A DNA stretch of 64,000 nucleotides, taken from Engraulis encrasicolus (lineage: Eukaryota > Chordata > Actinopteri > Clupeiformes > Engraulidae). A program made the translations under genes and the position numbers. The notes under the pieces are model-generated. The model worked only from the letters and a program-made list of their open reading frames with translations. It was not told where the DNA came from and did no database searches. Of the stretch, positions 1 through 10,910 are shown in pieces (within the stretch, counting starts at the first letter, position 1; the number at the start of each line of letters is the position of its first letter). The stretch is from assembly GCF_034702125.1 (NCBI RefSeq), contig NC_085861.1:50944295-51008294 (forward strand), read 5' to 3'.

Positions 1-25
1 TTGAGTCTATGGAAAGACAGCAGCT

Positions 26-247
26 TTAGGCACGACCTCGATCTTGTTGAAAGGTGGGGCTGCAATTTAATTCCTGGTTCTCCAATCGCGCAACTCTCCC
101 CTCTATATGGCTCTGCCCATACCTCTCCATCATCATCATGATCACCACTGCTGTCATCAGTGTAATCATTGATGGAACCAGCAACCAACAGGTTGATGAG
201 AGATGCAGAAGATCTTCTGGGTCAAAAAGATATTCAGACTGAAGCAT
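26..247 (-). CDS. Candidate exon of an unrecognised single-pass membrane protein
   Basis: A 73-codon open frame runs to the left on the minus strand from an ATG at 247 to a TAA at 26. Its composition looks protein-like: an acidic start, one hydrophobic stretch of about 22 residues containing VPSMITLMTAVVIMMMM, then a charged tail. That would suit the N-terminal region of a type II membrane protein. The ATG context is weak, no clear donor was found before the stop, and the neighbouring exons would lie outside the window. The family was not recognised. It may simply be a chance frame. Confidence 0.2.
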   Translation of the reverse strand: MLQSEYLFDPEDLLHLSSTCWLLVPSMITLMTAVVIMMMMERYGQSHIEGRVARLENQELNCSPTFQQDRGRA

Positions 248-799
248 TGATGTGTGTCATGATATAAGATTACAGATTATATCCATCTACTATACCTTAA
301 ATACATAGGCTACAACCCATTGTCATATACCTGGTGGTATCTTCTGAAGTTGGTTTCTAATATTATGAAGCCACACAAAGCATCACTTTCAAAGCATGAA
401 CAGCAATATTTCTATAAAATGCTCTCATTTTCTCCATCCAGGGGCCCACATGCATTGCTGTTCCAAGAGATGGTGTATGTCAAGTACACATTATTCAGTT
501 TTGCTTTGCTTTTTTGAAAGCAATTCTCATGGTAATAATTAGACAAATGAACCTTTCAGATGAACCTTTTTTAATCCTACCTGTGTTGTCTTTGTGTGCA
601 CAAAATGTGTATTACAGATAGGCCTACTTTTCAGGACTTTCAGATGCAGATCGCTGCTGACAAAATTTTAGGAATTGTAACCTATACACCACAATAAATC
701 AATAAAATATCTTCGCTTTTTCTCTGCAGCAGATTTATGAACATAATTTGCAGACAGTGATGGTATCAGCACACTTGAAAGTCATATTATATGAATGGA

Positions 800-953
800 T
801 CATAGGCATATTTTGTGTTATTGATGTTATCACTTCCTGTTTGACTGGGGCTAACGTCTTTCCTCTGTCTGTGAAGAGAAATGAACCTCTCCACATCTAC
901 CACAAAGCAACCACTGTTTCTAGTGATCGTCACACCAGAAGTTTTGCACAACA
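800..953 (+). promoter_or_regulatory. Possible promoter and 5' UTR of the cxcr3-like gene
   Basis: This stretch lies just before the proposed first ATG at 954. It has no TATA box. It carries CACTTCCTGTTT at about 830-842, which fits an ETS/PU.1 site on the reverse strand, and TTTCCTCT near 860. Sites of this kind are common in leukocyte genes. The assignment rests on motif reading only and depends on the proposed exon 1 being real. Confidence 0.22.
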
Positions 954-3900
954 ATGGGAGTTGAAAGTCTTTTAGTAAGTACTTTTAATTTCTTGAAATC
1001 TATGTCATTGGGTGATACTGCGGCTGTGAATTTTGAGTCCGATTTTTTTTTTTTAAACGTTTCTCCATTTTTGTCTTGCATGTTGAGAAAAATATCTACT
1101 TTTCATAAACAAGACATCATATGACAGCATATGAATGTCATATCACTAAATATTTTTCAATCACCAATGTATAACACAATGTACAAGCTTATCAAAGAAA
1201 AGCTAGAATTTTTAATTAGGCTAAATGTTATTAGTTAAGATTGAAAATTTGCCTGACATGCAGCAATCTCTCACTCTCTCTCGCTTGTTCGTTTGTTTAT
1301 TTATTTATTTATTTATTTAATCCAAGTCACTAGCAATAGTAAAATCATATGGACATTTTTGTTGTGGTAATTAGCAATTTTCAATGTATGCCTACAGTAA
1401 CATATCTCACAAAATCTGAATAGAGGTCACGGTTTATTACATCAAAGTGGAAGACACTTCGATGTAACCACCAATCTTATACCATATTTTCTAGTTGACG
1501 TTTTTATCACACTTTTTCACTGAGTTGAAAATGTTGAGAGATGAGGTATCAGCCGTGCAGCTGCCGTGAGTTGTGGTTTCTCAGATCAATCTTTTTTTGG
1601 TGTTGTACCAATTGGCAGGCTGAAGCTGCAGCTTTCTGTGTTCTATTTGTTTCTGCATGGCATGCATTCGTTTATTTGTTTTTAAGCACACTGTGTTAGT
1701 TATTCGGTAGTTCAGTTTTGTGATCAAAGTAAATGTATTTATTTATGTATCTATTCTTACTGTTGGCCACTGTTTTAGGATGTCATGGCAGTATGGTGTT
1801 GGTGGTGTCTCCAACGTGAGTTTAAAACCTAGATGTAGAATAGCCTGTTGGTGCTTCCCCTGTTTTTGATCAGCAGATCTGTTAGAATGATGAACCTAGA
1901 CAGTTTTTAAACACATCAACTGGTGACCTCTGGAGGCCACATACTCATATTAAATCAGTACAAACATACCAGCCTTTTAGCATGGCCAACCGCATCAACT
2001 GCCGTCCAATGTTTTTCACACAGCAAAAATGTAGCTTTACCGCCACCTAAAGGGCAATTAATTGTGCAGCAAGGAACAAACATAAACATACCTGTATACA
2101 AACAACAGATAACAAGACAGGTGCAGTGTGGTTATAAAAATGTTAAAAGCTTTACAAATAGGCTACGATTAGAAAACAGGCCTATAACATAAAATGTTAA
2201 TGTTCTGGATTTTAATTACCAACAGACCAGGTCAAACAAATGAGTTATTGAAAGTACAATTATTCACACACATTGAAAATCATTCCAATTTACTTACAAA
2301 TACTGCAGTCTTGCTTGTCCCAGCAGGAAATGCTAGACTTCATATTGAGACTTGTCAGTCTGGGTGGTGATGAGGCGGGGTGACTCAATGTGAGCCAACT
2401 TGCAATCAGGTTTTCCCCTACAGGCCACTGGGGTGACAGTGTTAATGTGTTGAAATGAATCATTTAACCATCCTTGAGAACATGGCCAAGGACGGGTTCA
2501 TGCACGGGCCTACCCGGCCAGGACCAGGGCCCCATGACCGAAGGGCGACCTGAAACCCAAGCCTCTGAGCTACAAAAACCCCCACTTCATTATTGGTCTA
2601 TTTTCATGCTCTCATTTTGCGTTAATTCATATTGTGTATTTTCCAACTTTCTTGGGGGAGAAACCCCCAACATCCAAAGCTCTCTAACATCTTCTGTAAA
2701 CACCCAAATCTTGTCAAACCTCATGATTCCATCGGGGGGGCGGGTTCTTGTTGTCTGGCCCAGGGGCCCATGGAGTCATAATCCATCCTTGAACATGACC
2801 CACTAACTTTACTTAGCTCAGCTGTTTGTGTTGGAGTTTTGCCACTCTGACTGTGTCATCCGGTATGTTTGTAGATCTCCTAATGTTGTTGTTTTTTGTT
2901 TGTTTGCTTATCTTTTGTCACAGGGAAATCTTAATGGAAAATTGGTTCTACAGGGAAGTGACTTACCGGTACTCTTTGGAGATTTCTATGAGGATTATGA
3001 CAATTACAGCGATCCTTATGACGATAATGACACCTGCTGCATCAGTACCGGTACCGGTACTGTTTGCGATCAGAATGACAGCATGGCGTTCGAGGCGGTC
3101 TTCAAGCCCGTGCTGTACACGTTGGCCGTGCTGGTGGGGTTTGTGGGTAACGGCCTGGTTCTGGCCGTGCTGTGGCAGAAGCGGAGGACCTGGAACGTGA
3201 CAGACACCTTCATCCTGCACCTGGCCATATCCGACTCCCTCCTGCTGCTCACTCTTCCATTTTGGGCTGTGGAGGCGTCACAGGGCTGGATATTTGGCAC
3301 AGGCTTCTGCAAGATCGCCGGGTCAATGTTTCAGGTAGGCCTACCACATCACCATTCACCACATCACTGGAATCCAATAAACTCCAGAACCTGGTCCAAG
3401 TAGACAGATGCTGAGGCAGTCAAGGTTGCAATTTTTTTGCAACCTTCAGTGCCTCAGCATCTGTCTACTTGGACCAAGTTTGAGAGCCCCTACATTGATG
3501 AGTACCAAGGAAAAAAGGTGAAGCACCCAGAAGCACTCCAATTACCTGCTTGTGTTTGAAACTCCAGAACCTGTTTAATGAGTGCATTTTGACTGACCAA
3601 CAGAGGCGACTAAAGCAAAGGTTGAAGTGAATTTGTGGTGCAAGTAGGCCTACAACACTAGTAGGCCTACATGATATTACATAGCAGTTACACCAGTTAT
3701 TCCATTGTAGGCCTATCTAATGACATGGCTAGATGTTTTTACTGAAACAAAAATCTAAAAAGAAAACGCGCCATCAAATCTGATCCAACCAGCACTAGTA
3801 CATCAGGTACATCACTCAATAGTAACTGTACACCAGTTATCAGTCAAGTTAAAGGGTAACTTCATCCAATTTCAACATGCAGTTGTAATGCTCACACTAC

Positions 3901-5953
3901 CATGGACTTTTCAGTACCTGAGATAATTTTTTCTTTTTCTTCAGGCTTTTCTGAGACCGTGGTCATTGTAATGGTGGCAGGTGTTCGTTTACATTAAAGA
4001 TGTGCTCTCAACGTCATTTCATTAATATTGCTGTGTTCCCCATTGTTATTGAATGTGTTACGCGTTGGTCCTGTTTTAAAAAACGTGCTGGTTGCTTTGT
4101 TTCAAGACGTTTTTGCAAGCTAGCAGAGGTGGCTTGTGGAGAAACGAGAGGGTCTTCCTTTTTTTTCGTGTATATGCGTCTGTGATTGGCTCACTCCTCC
4201 TGCTCTCGTGGAAATGCGTCTCTGATTGGCTCAGTCCTCCTGTTCTTGAAGAGAATGTAATGGAGTCTCCACTTCCCCTGGTGGAACTGCACTATAGGGG
4301 CGCCAACGGAGGCGTGCAGGCTCCATTCAGGTCTTTCGACAGCGACCCCTAGGCGAACTGCAGGCATGGAGCGACCAGAGTGGGTGGGCTGTATGTATGA
4401 GGCTTTGTGCTGTGTGTGTATCTGAGAGTACAAACCAGCTGATAGCTAAGCTAAGCTAGGTTTTGGGCCACCAGGCGTTGCTTGTTTTGAAAACAAGCAG
4501 AAAAAAATTACTTAACATGTTTTTAGAAAATTGGGTCGACATAAACCTTTGCGGCCAACGCCTTCTTTCGATGTGACGCAACACAGAAAGCCTTTCGTGA
4601 TTCGCTCATTTCTCTGCATTATTTACGTAAATTGGGAAACACAGCCAGGCGAGGTGATGCAACGCTATGAAAGCCTTGCATGTGAGTTGAATTTGGAGTG
4701 ACCATCCGATTTTCAAAAGGAGTGAGTAAAACTGTGTTTTATCGGAAGTTGGCCTTTAAAAAAAAAAAACATCCAAGAGGTTATGCAACATCAGCAGACA
4801 GTGATACCTTTTGGGAAAACATTTGGAGAAGGCCTATGTTAAGATTTTTTAAAAATGTAAACAAAAGCTGCCCCCATTAGAATAGCTCATATCTCGGAAA
4901 GGGCTGAGCCAAAAAAATGCAGCATCACCGGGTAATGACTAGTCAATGGTAGCGTGAGCAATACAACAGAATATTGAAATTGGCAGGAGTGCTCCTTTAA
5001 CCCTACTTATGTGTAGGAAGGAAACTGTTATATGGCAGGTTTTGTTTTTACTTCTACTATACTTTTACTTTGGCCATCTCTGCTGAACAATGTAACTGTT
5101 TTGTTCTAAGGCAACGGATTTAGAAGCAACTGATTTAGAAGCAACTGTTTTATGTTGTAGAACACCACATTACTTGTTTTAGGTAGTCTTGAGATACACC
5201 TTTGCACTATTTTGCCTGTTCATGCAGATCAACTTCTACTGTGGGATCTTCCTGCTGGCCTGCATCAGTGTGGACCGGTACATGTCCATCGTTCATGCCG
5301 TGCAGATGTACTCACGGAAGAAGCCATGGGCGATACAGGCCAGCTGCCTGACCGTGTGGTTCGCCTGTCTCGTCCTCTCCATCCCCGACTGGCTCTACCT
5401 AGAAGCTAATTATGATCTCAGAAGAGAAAAGACGGAGTGTATGCCTAACTACCCCACGGCCAATGCTGATGCCTGGAAAAAGGCATTCCGCTGGCTGTAC
5501 CACATTCTGGGCTTCTTCGTACCGTCCGTCGTCATGGTCTTCTGCTACACCAGCATCCTCTTGCGCCTCAGTCGCAGCACCAAGAGCCTCCAGAGGAAGA
5601 GGGCAATGAGGGTGATCCTGGCCCTGGTCGTGGCCTTCTTCGTCAGCTGGACGCCCTACAACCTCACCCTGATCGCAGACACCGTCTTCACCAACCAGAC
5701 CAGTGTGCTAGCGCCTTGCGGCACGGCCACCATTCTGGACATCTCCTTGACCGTCACCTCCACCCTGGGCTACATGCACTGCTGCGTCAACCCCCTGCTG
5801 TACGCCTTTGTGGGGGTGAAGTTCCGGCGCCACCTGGTGGAGATGTTGAAGAAACTGCACTGCCCCGTGAAGAGTCAGATGATGGGCTCGCAGGTGTCGC
5901 GCAGGAGCTCCATGTGGTCGGAGACAGACACCACCCACACCTCAGCGTTCTGA
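954..5953 (+). CDS. cxcr3: CXCR3-like chemokine receptor with intact DRY motif
   Basis: Seven-transmembrane class A receptor of the CXCR3 type, expected at the plasma membrane of leukocytes, binding interferon-induced CXC chemokines and coupling to Gi. Coding exons: 2924-3334 (phase 0, donor CAG|GTAGG) and 5228-5953 (acceptor after CATGCAG, stop TGA 5951-5953). These encode an acidic, tyrosine-rich N-terminus with CC, TM1 to TM7, the TM3 cysteine (GFCKIAG), DRYMSIV, the loop-2 cysteine (EKTECMP), SWTPYN in TM6, CCVNPLLYAF in TM7 and a Ser/Thr-rich tail. There is no in-frame ATG at the start of exon 2, so the start must lie upstream. The best candidate is ATG 954-956 in a good context, giving MGVESLL, then TTA|GTAAGT at 974/975 in matching phase 0; with it the protein is 385 residues. 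An alternative acceptor for exon 2 ends at 2953. A possible ATTAAA poly(A) signal lies at 7485. The family call is firm; exon 1 is inferred. Confidence 0.88.
975..2486. other. Non-coding, proposed intron 1 of cxcr3
   Basis: AT-rich sequence without a convincing exon. It holds a short TTTA run at about 1293-1318 and some repeat-like sequence. If exon 1 at 954-974 is right, this is the left part of an intron of about 1.95 kb. Confidence 0.4.
2487..2791 (+). mobile_element. Small DNA element, family A, copy 1
   Basis: A segment of about 305 bp starts with CAAGGACGGGTTCATGCAC and ends with TAATCCATCCTTG, so its ends are roughly inverted. It is GC-rich at both sides, with GGCCC-rich blocks, and AT-rich in the middle. 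Related copies lie at 40884-41153 and, inverted, at 44773-45063, with a degraded one near 6300-6480. It has no coding capacity. The superfamily is not clear. Confidence 0.55.
3392..3476. repeat. Long perfect-looking hairpin in cxcr3 intron 2
   Basis: Two 40-bp arms (3392-3431 and 3437-3476) are inverted copies separated by a 5-base loop of T. The arms carry TGGTCCAAGTAGACAGATG and its complement and pair throughout except for one 3-base internal mismatch. It lies 57 bases after the exon 2 donor. It may be the remnant of a foldback element or a recent inverted duplication. Confidence 0.85.
3632..3745. repeat. Dispersed repeat fragment
   Basis: The stretch with ACATAGCAGTTACACCAGTT reappears in diverged form at about 49190-49285 in a TMEM245 intron (CACATAGCTGTTACACCATT). 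The copy here also carries three TAGGCCTA palindromes. No coding content. Confidence 0.5.
3849..5000. mobile_element. TTAA-flanked non-autonomous DNA transposon
   Basis: About 1.15 kb bounded on both sides by TTAA (3849-3852 and 4997-5000). The ends are inverted: TTAAAGGGTAACTTCATCC with CAATTTCAACAT at the left, and the complement of TTAAAGGAGCACTCCTGCC with CAATTTCAATAT at the right. Similarity continues inward for roughly 80 bases. A TTAA target is typical of Kolobok and piggyBac elements. No transposase frame is seen. It makes up most of cxcr3 intron 2. Confidence 0.7.
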
Positions 5954-5959
5954 AGAGCT

Positions 5960-6069
<110 letters not shown>

Positions 6070-6299
6070 CTTGGCAGGGCTACTGACAGTTTTGGCAAGG
6101 TCTGGGAAGTCATCTAAAAGGGCCCCCAACCAAATACACAGAATATGAGGACTCAATTCTGGGCCTCCCATTCTCCTTGGGCCTGGGACAAAAGACCCGT
6201 TTGTCCCCTTGTCAAAGTTAACTGTAACTCCTGTGATTTCAGACCCACTGAGGAGTTTAGGGCAGTGATATGCAGTTAAAAAAATCGACCGTATACAGG

Positions 6300-6480
6300 C
6301 AGGGGTGGATTAATGCACAGGCCAGCCGGGCTCAGGCCTAGGGGGGCAATATAGTGTACAATGTCAGGTCCGGGGGCCCAAGAGGGCCAAAGGGGCCGGG
6401 CCAACATGGCCCCCCAACCACGACCCAAACCAGCCTTCAAAACCGCCTTCGCATTAATAATCTTTCCAAGATGCTTCATG
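6300..6480 (+). mobile_element. Degraded copy of small element family A
   Basis: GGTGGATTAATGCACAGGCC followed by GC-rich GGCCC blocks resembles the left half of the elements at 2487 and 40884. The right half is not recognisable. Confidence 0.4.
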
Positions 6481-6779
6481 AGTTGCTCCCGGACCCACCG
6501 CCCAAATTGTCACAAATTGTCTACCCACCAACAGCACCCCCTGCCAAAAATGTGTTGCTGTGCCTCTGCGCACACACTATATACGTTTAAAGTTCTATAG
6601 CATCCCAACTCTATAGCATGGGGGGGACAGGACTGGGGTGTATCGTAGTGTCCAATTACCTACTAGCTGTGAGCACTGTGTGTAGTTAGTGTTCTTAGCA
6701 TGTCTGATTAGCAGGGTCAAGGTGCGTTTTGTGTCTGGCCCAGGGGCGGCATCATTTCTGTATACAGGTACATTAAGGG

Positions 6780-7430
6780 GAAATGTACTGTATGGTGTGG
6801 TATTTATACCAACCCTTATTTGCTGTACAAGGTATTTTGTTGTTGTGTTTTATTATGATATTGAAATCCAGTGGCCTGCGGGGGAGAGAAACAGCGGTAC
6901 ACAACGAAAAACAAAAAACAATAATGTTGCGGTACTTATCGACCTTTATTTTCTGGTACAATTTTTGTTTTGTTTTATTATGATGTTGAGGCCCAGTGTC
7001 ATGTGGCAGTTAAAAAACAACTGTGCGTACTGTACATAAAGAAGGTTGTGTTATCTATCAACCTTCATTTGCTGGTAGGCCTACAAGGATTTTAGCTTTT
7101 GTGTTTTATTATGATATCAAAGCCAAATACATTTCTATATATTTTTTATATTATATAGTTGTAATTAGTAGTAGTTTTGGGGATATACCTTTAGCAGTCG
7201 GAGGCGACTGCATAGTTTGTTGTTGTTTTATTATGGTGTCGAGGCCAGTGTCATGTGGCAGTTACAAAAACAACTGTACATAAAGAAGGTTGTGGTATCT
7301 ATCGACCCTTACTTCCTGGTACATTTTGTTTTTGTTTTTGTGTTTTATTACGATATGGAGGCCAAATACATTTATATGTATTTTTGTGTTAGTGCTGTGT
7401 TAGTTTTAATTGTAACAAAATAGATATATA
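6780..7430. repeat. Diverged tandem repeat, unit about 120-130 bp
   Basis: Five units can be followed by the shared GTTTTATTATGATRT core (starts near 6846, 6971, 7103, 7223 and 7341). Several units also share GTCATGTGGCAGTTA, ACATAAAGAAGGTTGTG and CTGGTAC. Spacing varies between 118 and 132 bases. It lies downstream of cxcr3 and may be in its 3' UTR. Confidence 0.7.
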
Positions 7431-7484
7431 TTTTTCTATATGCTATTCTACATATTTTTTTAGATATATTTGTACATATTTTGC

Positions 7485-7490
7485 ATTAAA
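7485..7490 (+). terminator. Possible poly(A) signal for cxcr3
   Basis: ATTAAA, a common variant signal, is followed by A-rich and then GT-rich sequence. It would give a 3' UTR of about 1.5 kb. No AATAAA was seen between the stop codon and here. Confidence 0.2.
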
Positions 7491-7499
7491 GACGCAAAA

Positions 7500-10400
7500 A
7501 ACACATCACACACTGGCTGCTCGTGATTTATTTTGACATTACTTTGTCACACAAACTATAGAGTCTAGACAAACTATATTAGTACATGGTCCTCTGAACC
7601 TGTTTTGGGGAGGACTTACAGTAAGTCTATTACAATTGCTGAGTTTACATGGGCACTTTTAATCCGATTAAATGTATAAACAGATTAAACATGCACCATG
7701 TAAACATCAACTAATCTCCTTCAATGTAAGTGTCTTACATATTTGAATTGATTTGGTTTAAAATGTCCATGAATACAAACCAATTAAACAAGGAAACTGG
7801 CCATGTAAAGTTTGTTATAGGATAATCATATTTCATTTTAAAACAAAAGTGCCCATGCAAACGCAATGTATGAGATTGTGCATTCAAACGTCAGCGATCC
7901 CTCAAATGATATACAAACCATTTCAAAGATGGCTAAAAGGTACAAATATATGTTTTACATTTCGGATTTCCCTACTGTATCCTCTTTTGCACACTGTTCA
8001 ACACGTCTTTCCACGTTCAGTGTGTGTGAGACATCAGTGTATCCTAACTGTATCAGGGAGAGCAGAGCGTGTGGATGGGTAAAATGACCATATTCTGTGT
8101 TATGACAGATACTATACTACAAGTTCAAAGTTCAAAGTTCTTTATTTGCCATTCTTAGTAGTCCAAGCACATAGTAAATCTTGTGCAGGCCATCTGAGTT
8201 AATAAATAAATTGAAAAATAGTAAAAAAGACAAAATACATTAAAAAGTGATAAAAAAAAATCTAAGAGGTCAAAAGAATAAAAAAGTGGGTCAAATGTTC
8301 TTTTTGCCAACAGCCTCACTGTTACTGGGAAGAAGCTGTTAAAAACATGGTGGATGCAGATAATAAACACCAAGACCAACCACCTCCAATCTAAAATATA
8401 CTAAATGGGTGAGTTGTGCTAGCCAGGTCCTGACCATCCCATAATACTACCATTTCATTGTAGTGCAGAGCGAAGTCTCTTGGCGTAAGTAGGATGGCGC
8501 GACGCTAGAGTTGTGCTGTCATACACACAGTCTCACAGAATGTCTCTTACAGTCCCGTGACTGCACAATGATGTAGAATTTTTAGGGTTTGACATACCGT
8601 CACAATGCATTGGCTCATGTCAACAGTGGCAGTTAAAGACCAAAATTGCCAGGGGGCCTGAGGTTGGCCTAATGTGTTTTAAGGGGGCATATTTAATGAA
8701 AAACAGGTACACTATTCTAGTTTATGTATTTTAATTGATATTTAGATATTTCAGTAAAAAAAGAATACTGGCCAATGGCTGTTTAATACAGGGGCCACAA
8801 CAGGGCCAGGAGCAATTCTACAGGGGCCGTGGCCCACCCTGACCCCCTTCTAGAACCGCCTCTGCATATCAACATTATTCAGGATTACGCACTTGTTCCT
8901 TATACAACTCACTGTGTTATTATGTACCTAGGCTATTTTTTGCCATTTTCCTCAGGTAGTTGAAGCTGTTAGGTCATTATACCATGAGGTCTGTCAGTTG
9001 CAGCACCCGACCACATGGTGGCAGCAGGAACCACCAAAGCTCTGGCTCGGAGTCTCCACTCCTGCACCAGACACCAGACGCACTGTATATGGTCACATGG
9101 TAGGGAGATGCATAACATGAGGTGTTGACATACCAGCCAGTTTTGGTATATCCACAACAGTGACTTGGCACTGTTGTGTATACTCAAGATGTACGTACGC
9201 ACCTTAACACACCAGTACCACCATTTCTAACTTAGTTTAAAACCTTTTTTCATGACCACCTTTTACCAGTGGAGCTGGATGAACAACCTCATGCATACCA
9301 CAACCAATATCAACATGAGAGGAATGACAGAACACACCTCAAATTCACACAGGGGGAGGAACATGCTTTGAAGAAAAGAAAAGAAAAAAAAAACACTCAA
9401 CCATGTGACTCTTCAGACACAAGACAAGGCGCCGGATTTTGGAAGACACATTGCTAAAATGTTGCAATACACAACAAGAGGGGGGGAGGAAATGGGTTAC
9501 AGTGTCAACCGATCCTCCATCCACAGCCTAGTGATGACAAATGGATGATTTTATGCTACTATGCCAAATGAACTGCTCTGGTGGTAGTGTGAGGAAGGGT
9601 TACTGTTTCTTCATAATGCAATATGTAGCCTATCATTTGTATACAAATAGGCTAACAGCAACTGTATTGGTGAGATACTTTTCAATACAAAAGTGCAGGA
9701 TGCATAACATCTCAATCTCACGGTTACATTTTGAACACAATTCTAATGTGTTGGTGTTTGCGAGTCACTTATTTAACCTACTGTAAGAGGAAATAGAGCA
9801 TAGCACCAAAATATCAATATAGAAGCGACACCTCAACCATGACTCACTCTGAAACAAACACGTGTCAGACAAGTCCCATCATGTTGTTGTTCTCATGACA
9901 TTTGTGACAGATGAGGAAAGTCACTGTATATTGTTGGCACACCCATTTCGGTGTAGGCCTACAGACCATGAAATAGGCCTACAGTATTAAGTTCACATCT
10001 CAATGATTAAAACTCTTGGAAACGAGTTCTATTCTCATGACAGCATATTATGCTACTCGGGAGTTATGACTGGGTGCCATATTACTTTAAAATTAATTTC
10101 TAACTGATTCAGTGGGATAAATGTGTGTGTGTGCGCGCGCGTGCGTGCGTGCGTGTCTGCATGCATGCGTGTGTGTGTGTGTGTGCATGTTTGTGCGTGT
10201 GTGTGCATCTGTATCTCTAAATGAGGAAGGAGGTAGGCCTACACTTCCTTTAGTGTGTGGTCAGGTCTCTCAAGGCTTCTGTGTGAGAAAAAAAAACAAT
10301 CAACTTGACAAAGCAGCTCAACTGGATCATCTTCATTCCTGGTACAAAGAACGCAGCATTTCTGAACTTGTCTGTCTCAATTTCACCCAGTTGCAATGTC

Positions 10401-10740
10401 AGTCAGTAGCAGATTTTTTAAAAGTTCAAACACTTAAGAACATTTTAAAATGTCATGGGGAGTGGTCTTTCTCGTGATACTTTCAACTTTCTTTAGAGGG
10501 GCGTAAGAGCCTGGGTGTGCACCTTTCACTGGTCTGGACAACGGATAAGTTATCACCTCTCACCACAACCAACCAAATAATAATAAACACCTTTCAAGTC
10601 CAAGTCAAGAGACTTTATTTTTTGGACAAAAGTGTACTAAAAAATTTAGTCTCCCATTTAGTCTCAGTAAAAAAATGACAAAAGATTTAAAATCCCAAGG
10701 GGGAACAAAGTACCTATGGTCTCACATGGGCAGCACCCAT
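7500..10740. other. Intergenic, no gene recognised
   Basis: No frame longer than about 80 codons looks coding. A fragment at 8120-8160 (repeated TTCAAAG motifs and TTTATTTG) and one at 10590-10640 (CAAGTCAAGAGACTTTATTTT) resemble tails of dispersed repeats. The stretch 8640-8865 is GGGGCC-rich and ends CCGCCTCTG, like the end of a hAT-type element. A GT/GC-alternating run occupies 10121-10210. Confidence 0.5.
10121..10210. repeat. Alternating GT/GC/CATG run
   Basis: Purine-pyrimidine alternation for about 90 bases (GTGTG, GCGCGCGC, GTGCGTGC, GCATGCATGC). It is the kind of sequence able to adopt Z-DNA. A similar GT-rich run lies at 15957-16038. Confidence 0.8.
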
Positions 10741-10910
10741 AGACAATGACACTGCACTAGAACACTGCAATGACACACAGTGGGGAAGACCAGGATTTGC
10801 TTGTATCACTTGATGGTACTTTTGCAATAGGGGTGCTGGTTGTTTCCTAACCTCTGAGCAGGGCGAACACAGATGACACGATGGTCACATTTGAAGTCAG
10901 ATTTTATTTT
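10741..10910 (+). repeat. Dispersed repeat B, copy 1
   Basis: Contains AGACAATGACACTGCACTAG, CAATAGGGGTGCTG and GGTCACATTTGAAGTCAGA in the same order as the copy at 14921-15110. The two differ by small indels and substitutions. No coding content. Confidence 0.7.

Noticed and set aside
2474..2806. 110-codon frame considered as N-terminus of cxcr3
   Set aside because: It lies inside the repetitive element at 2487-2791 and does not resemble a receptor N-terminus.
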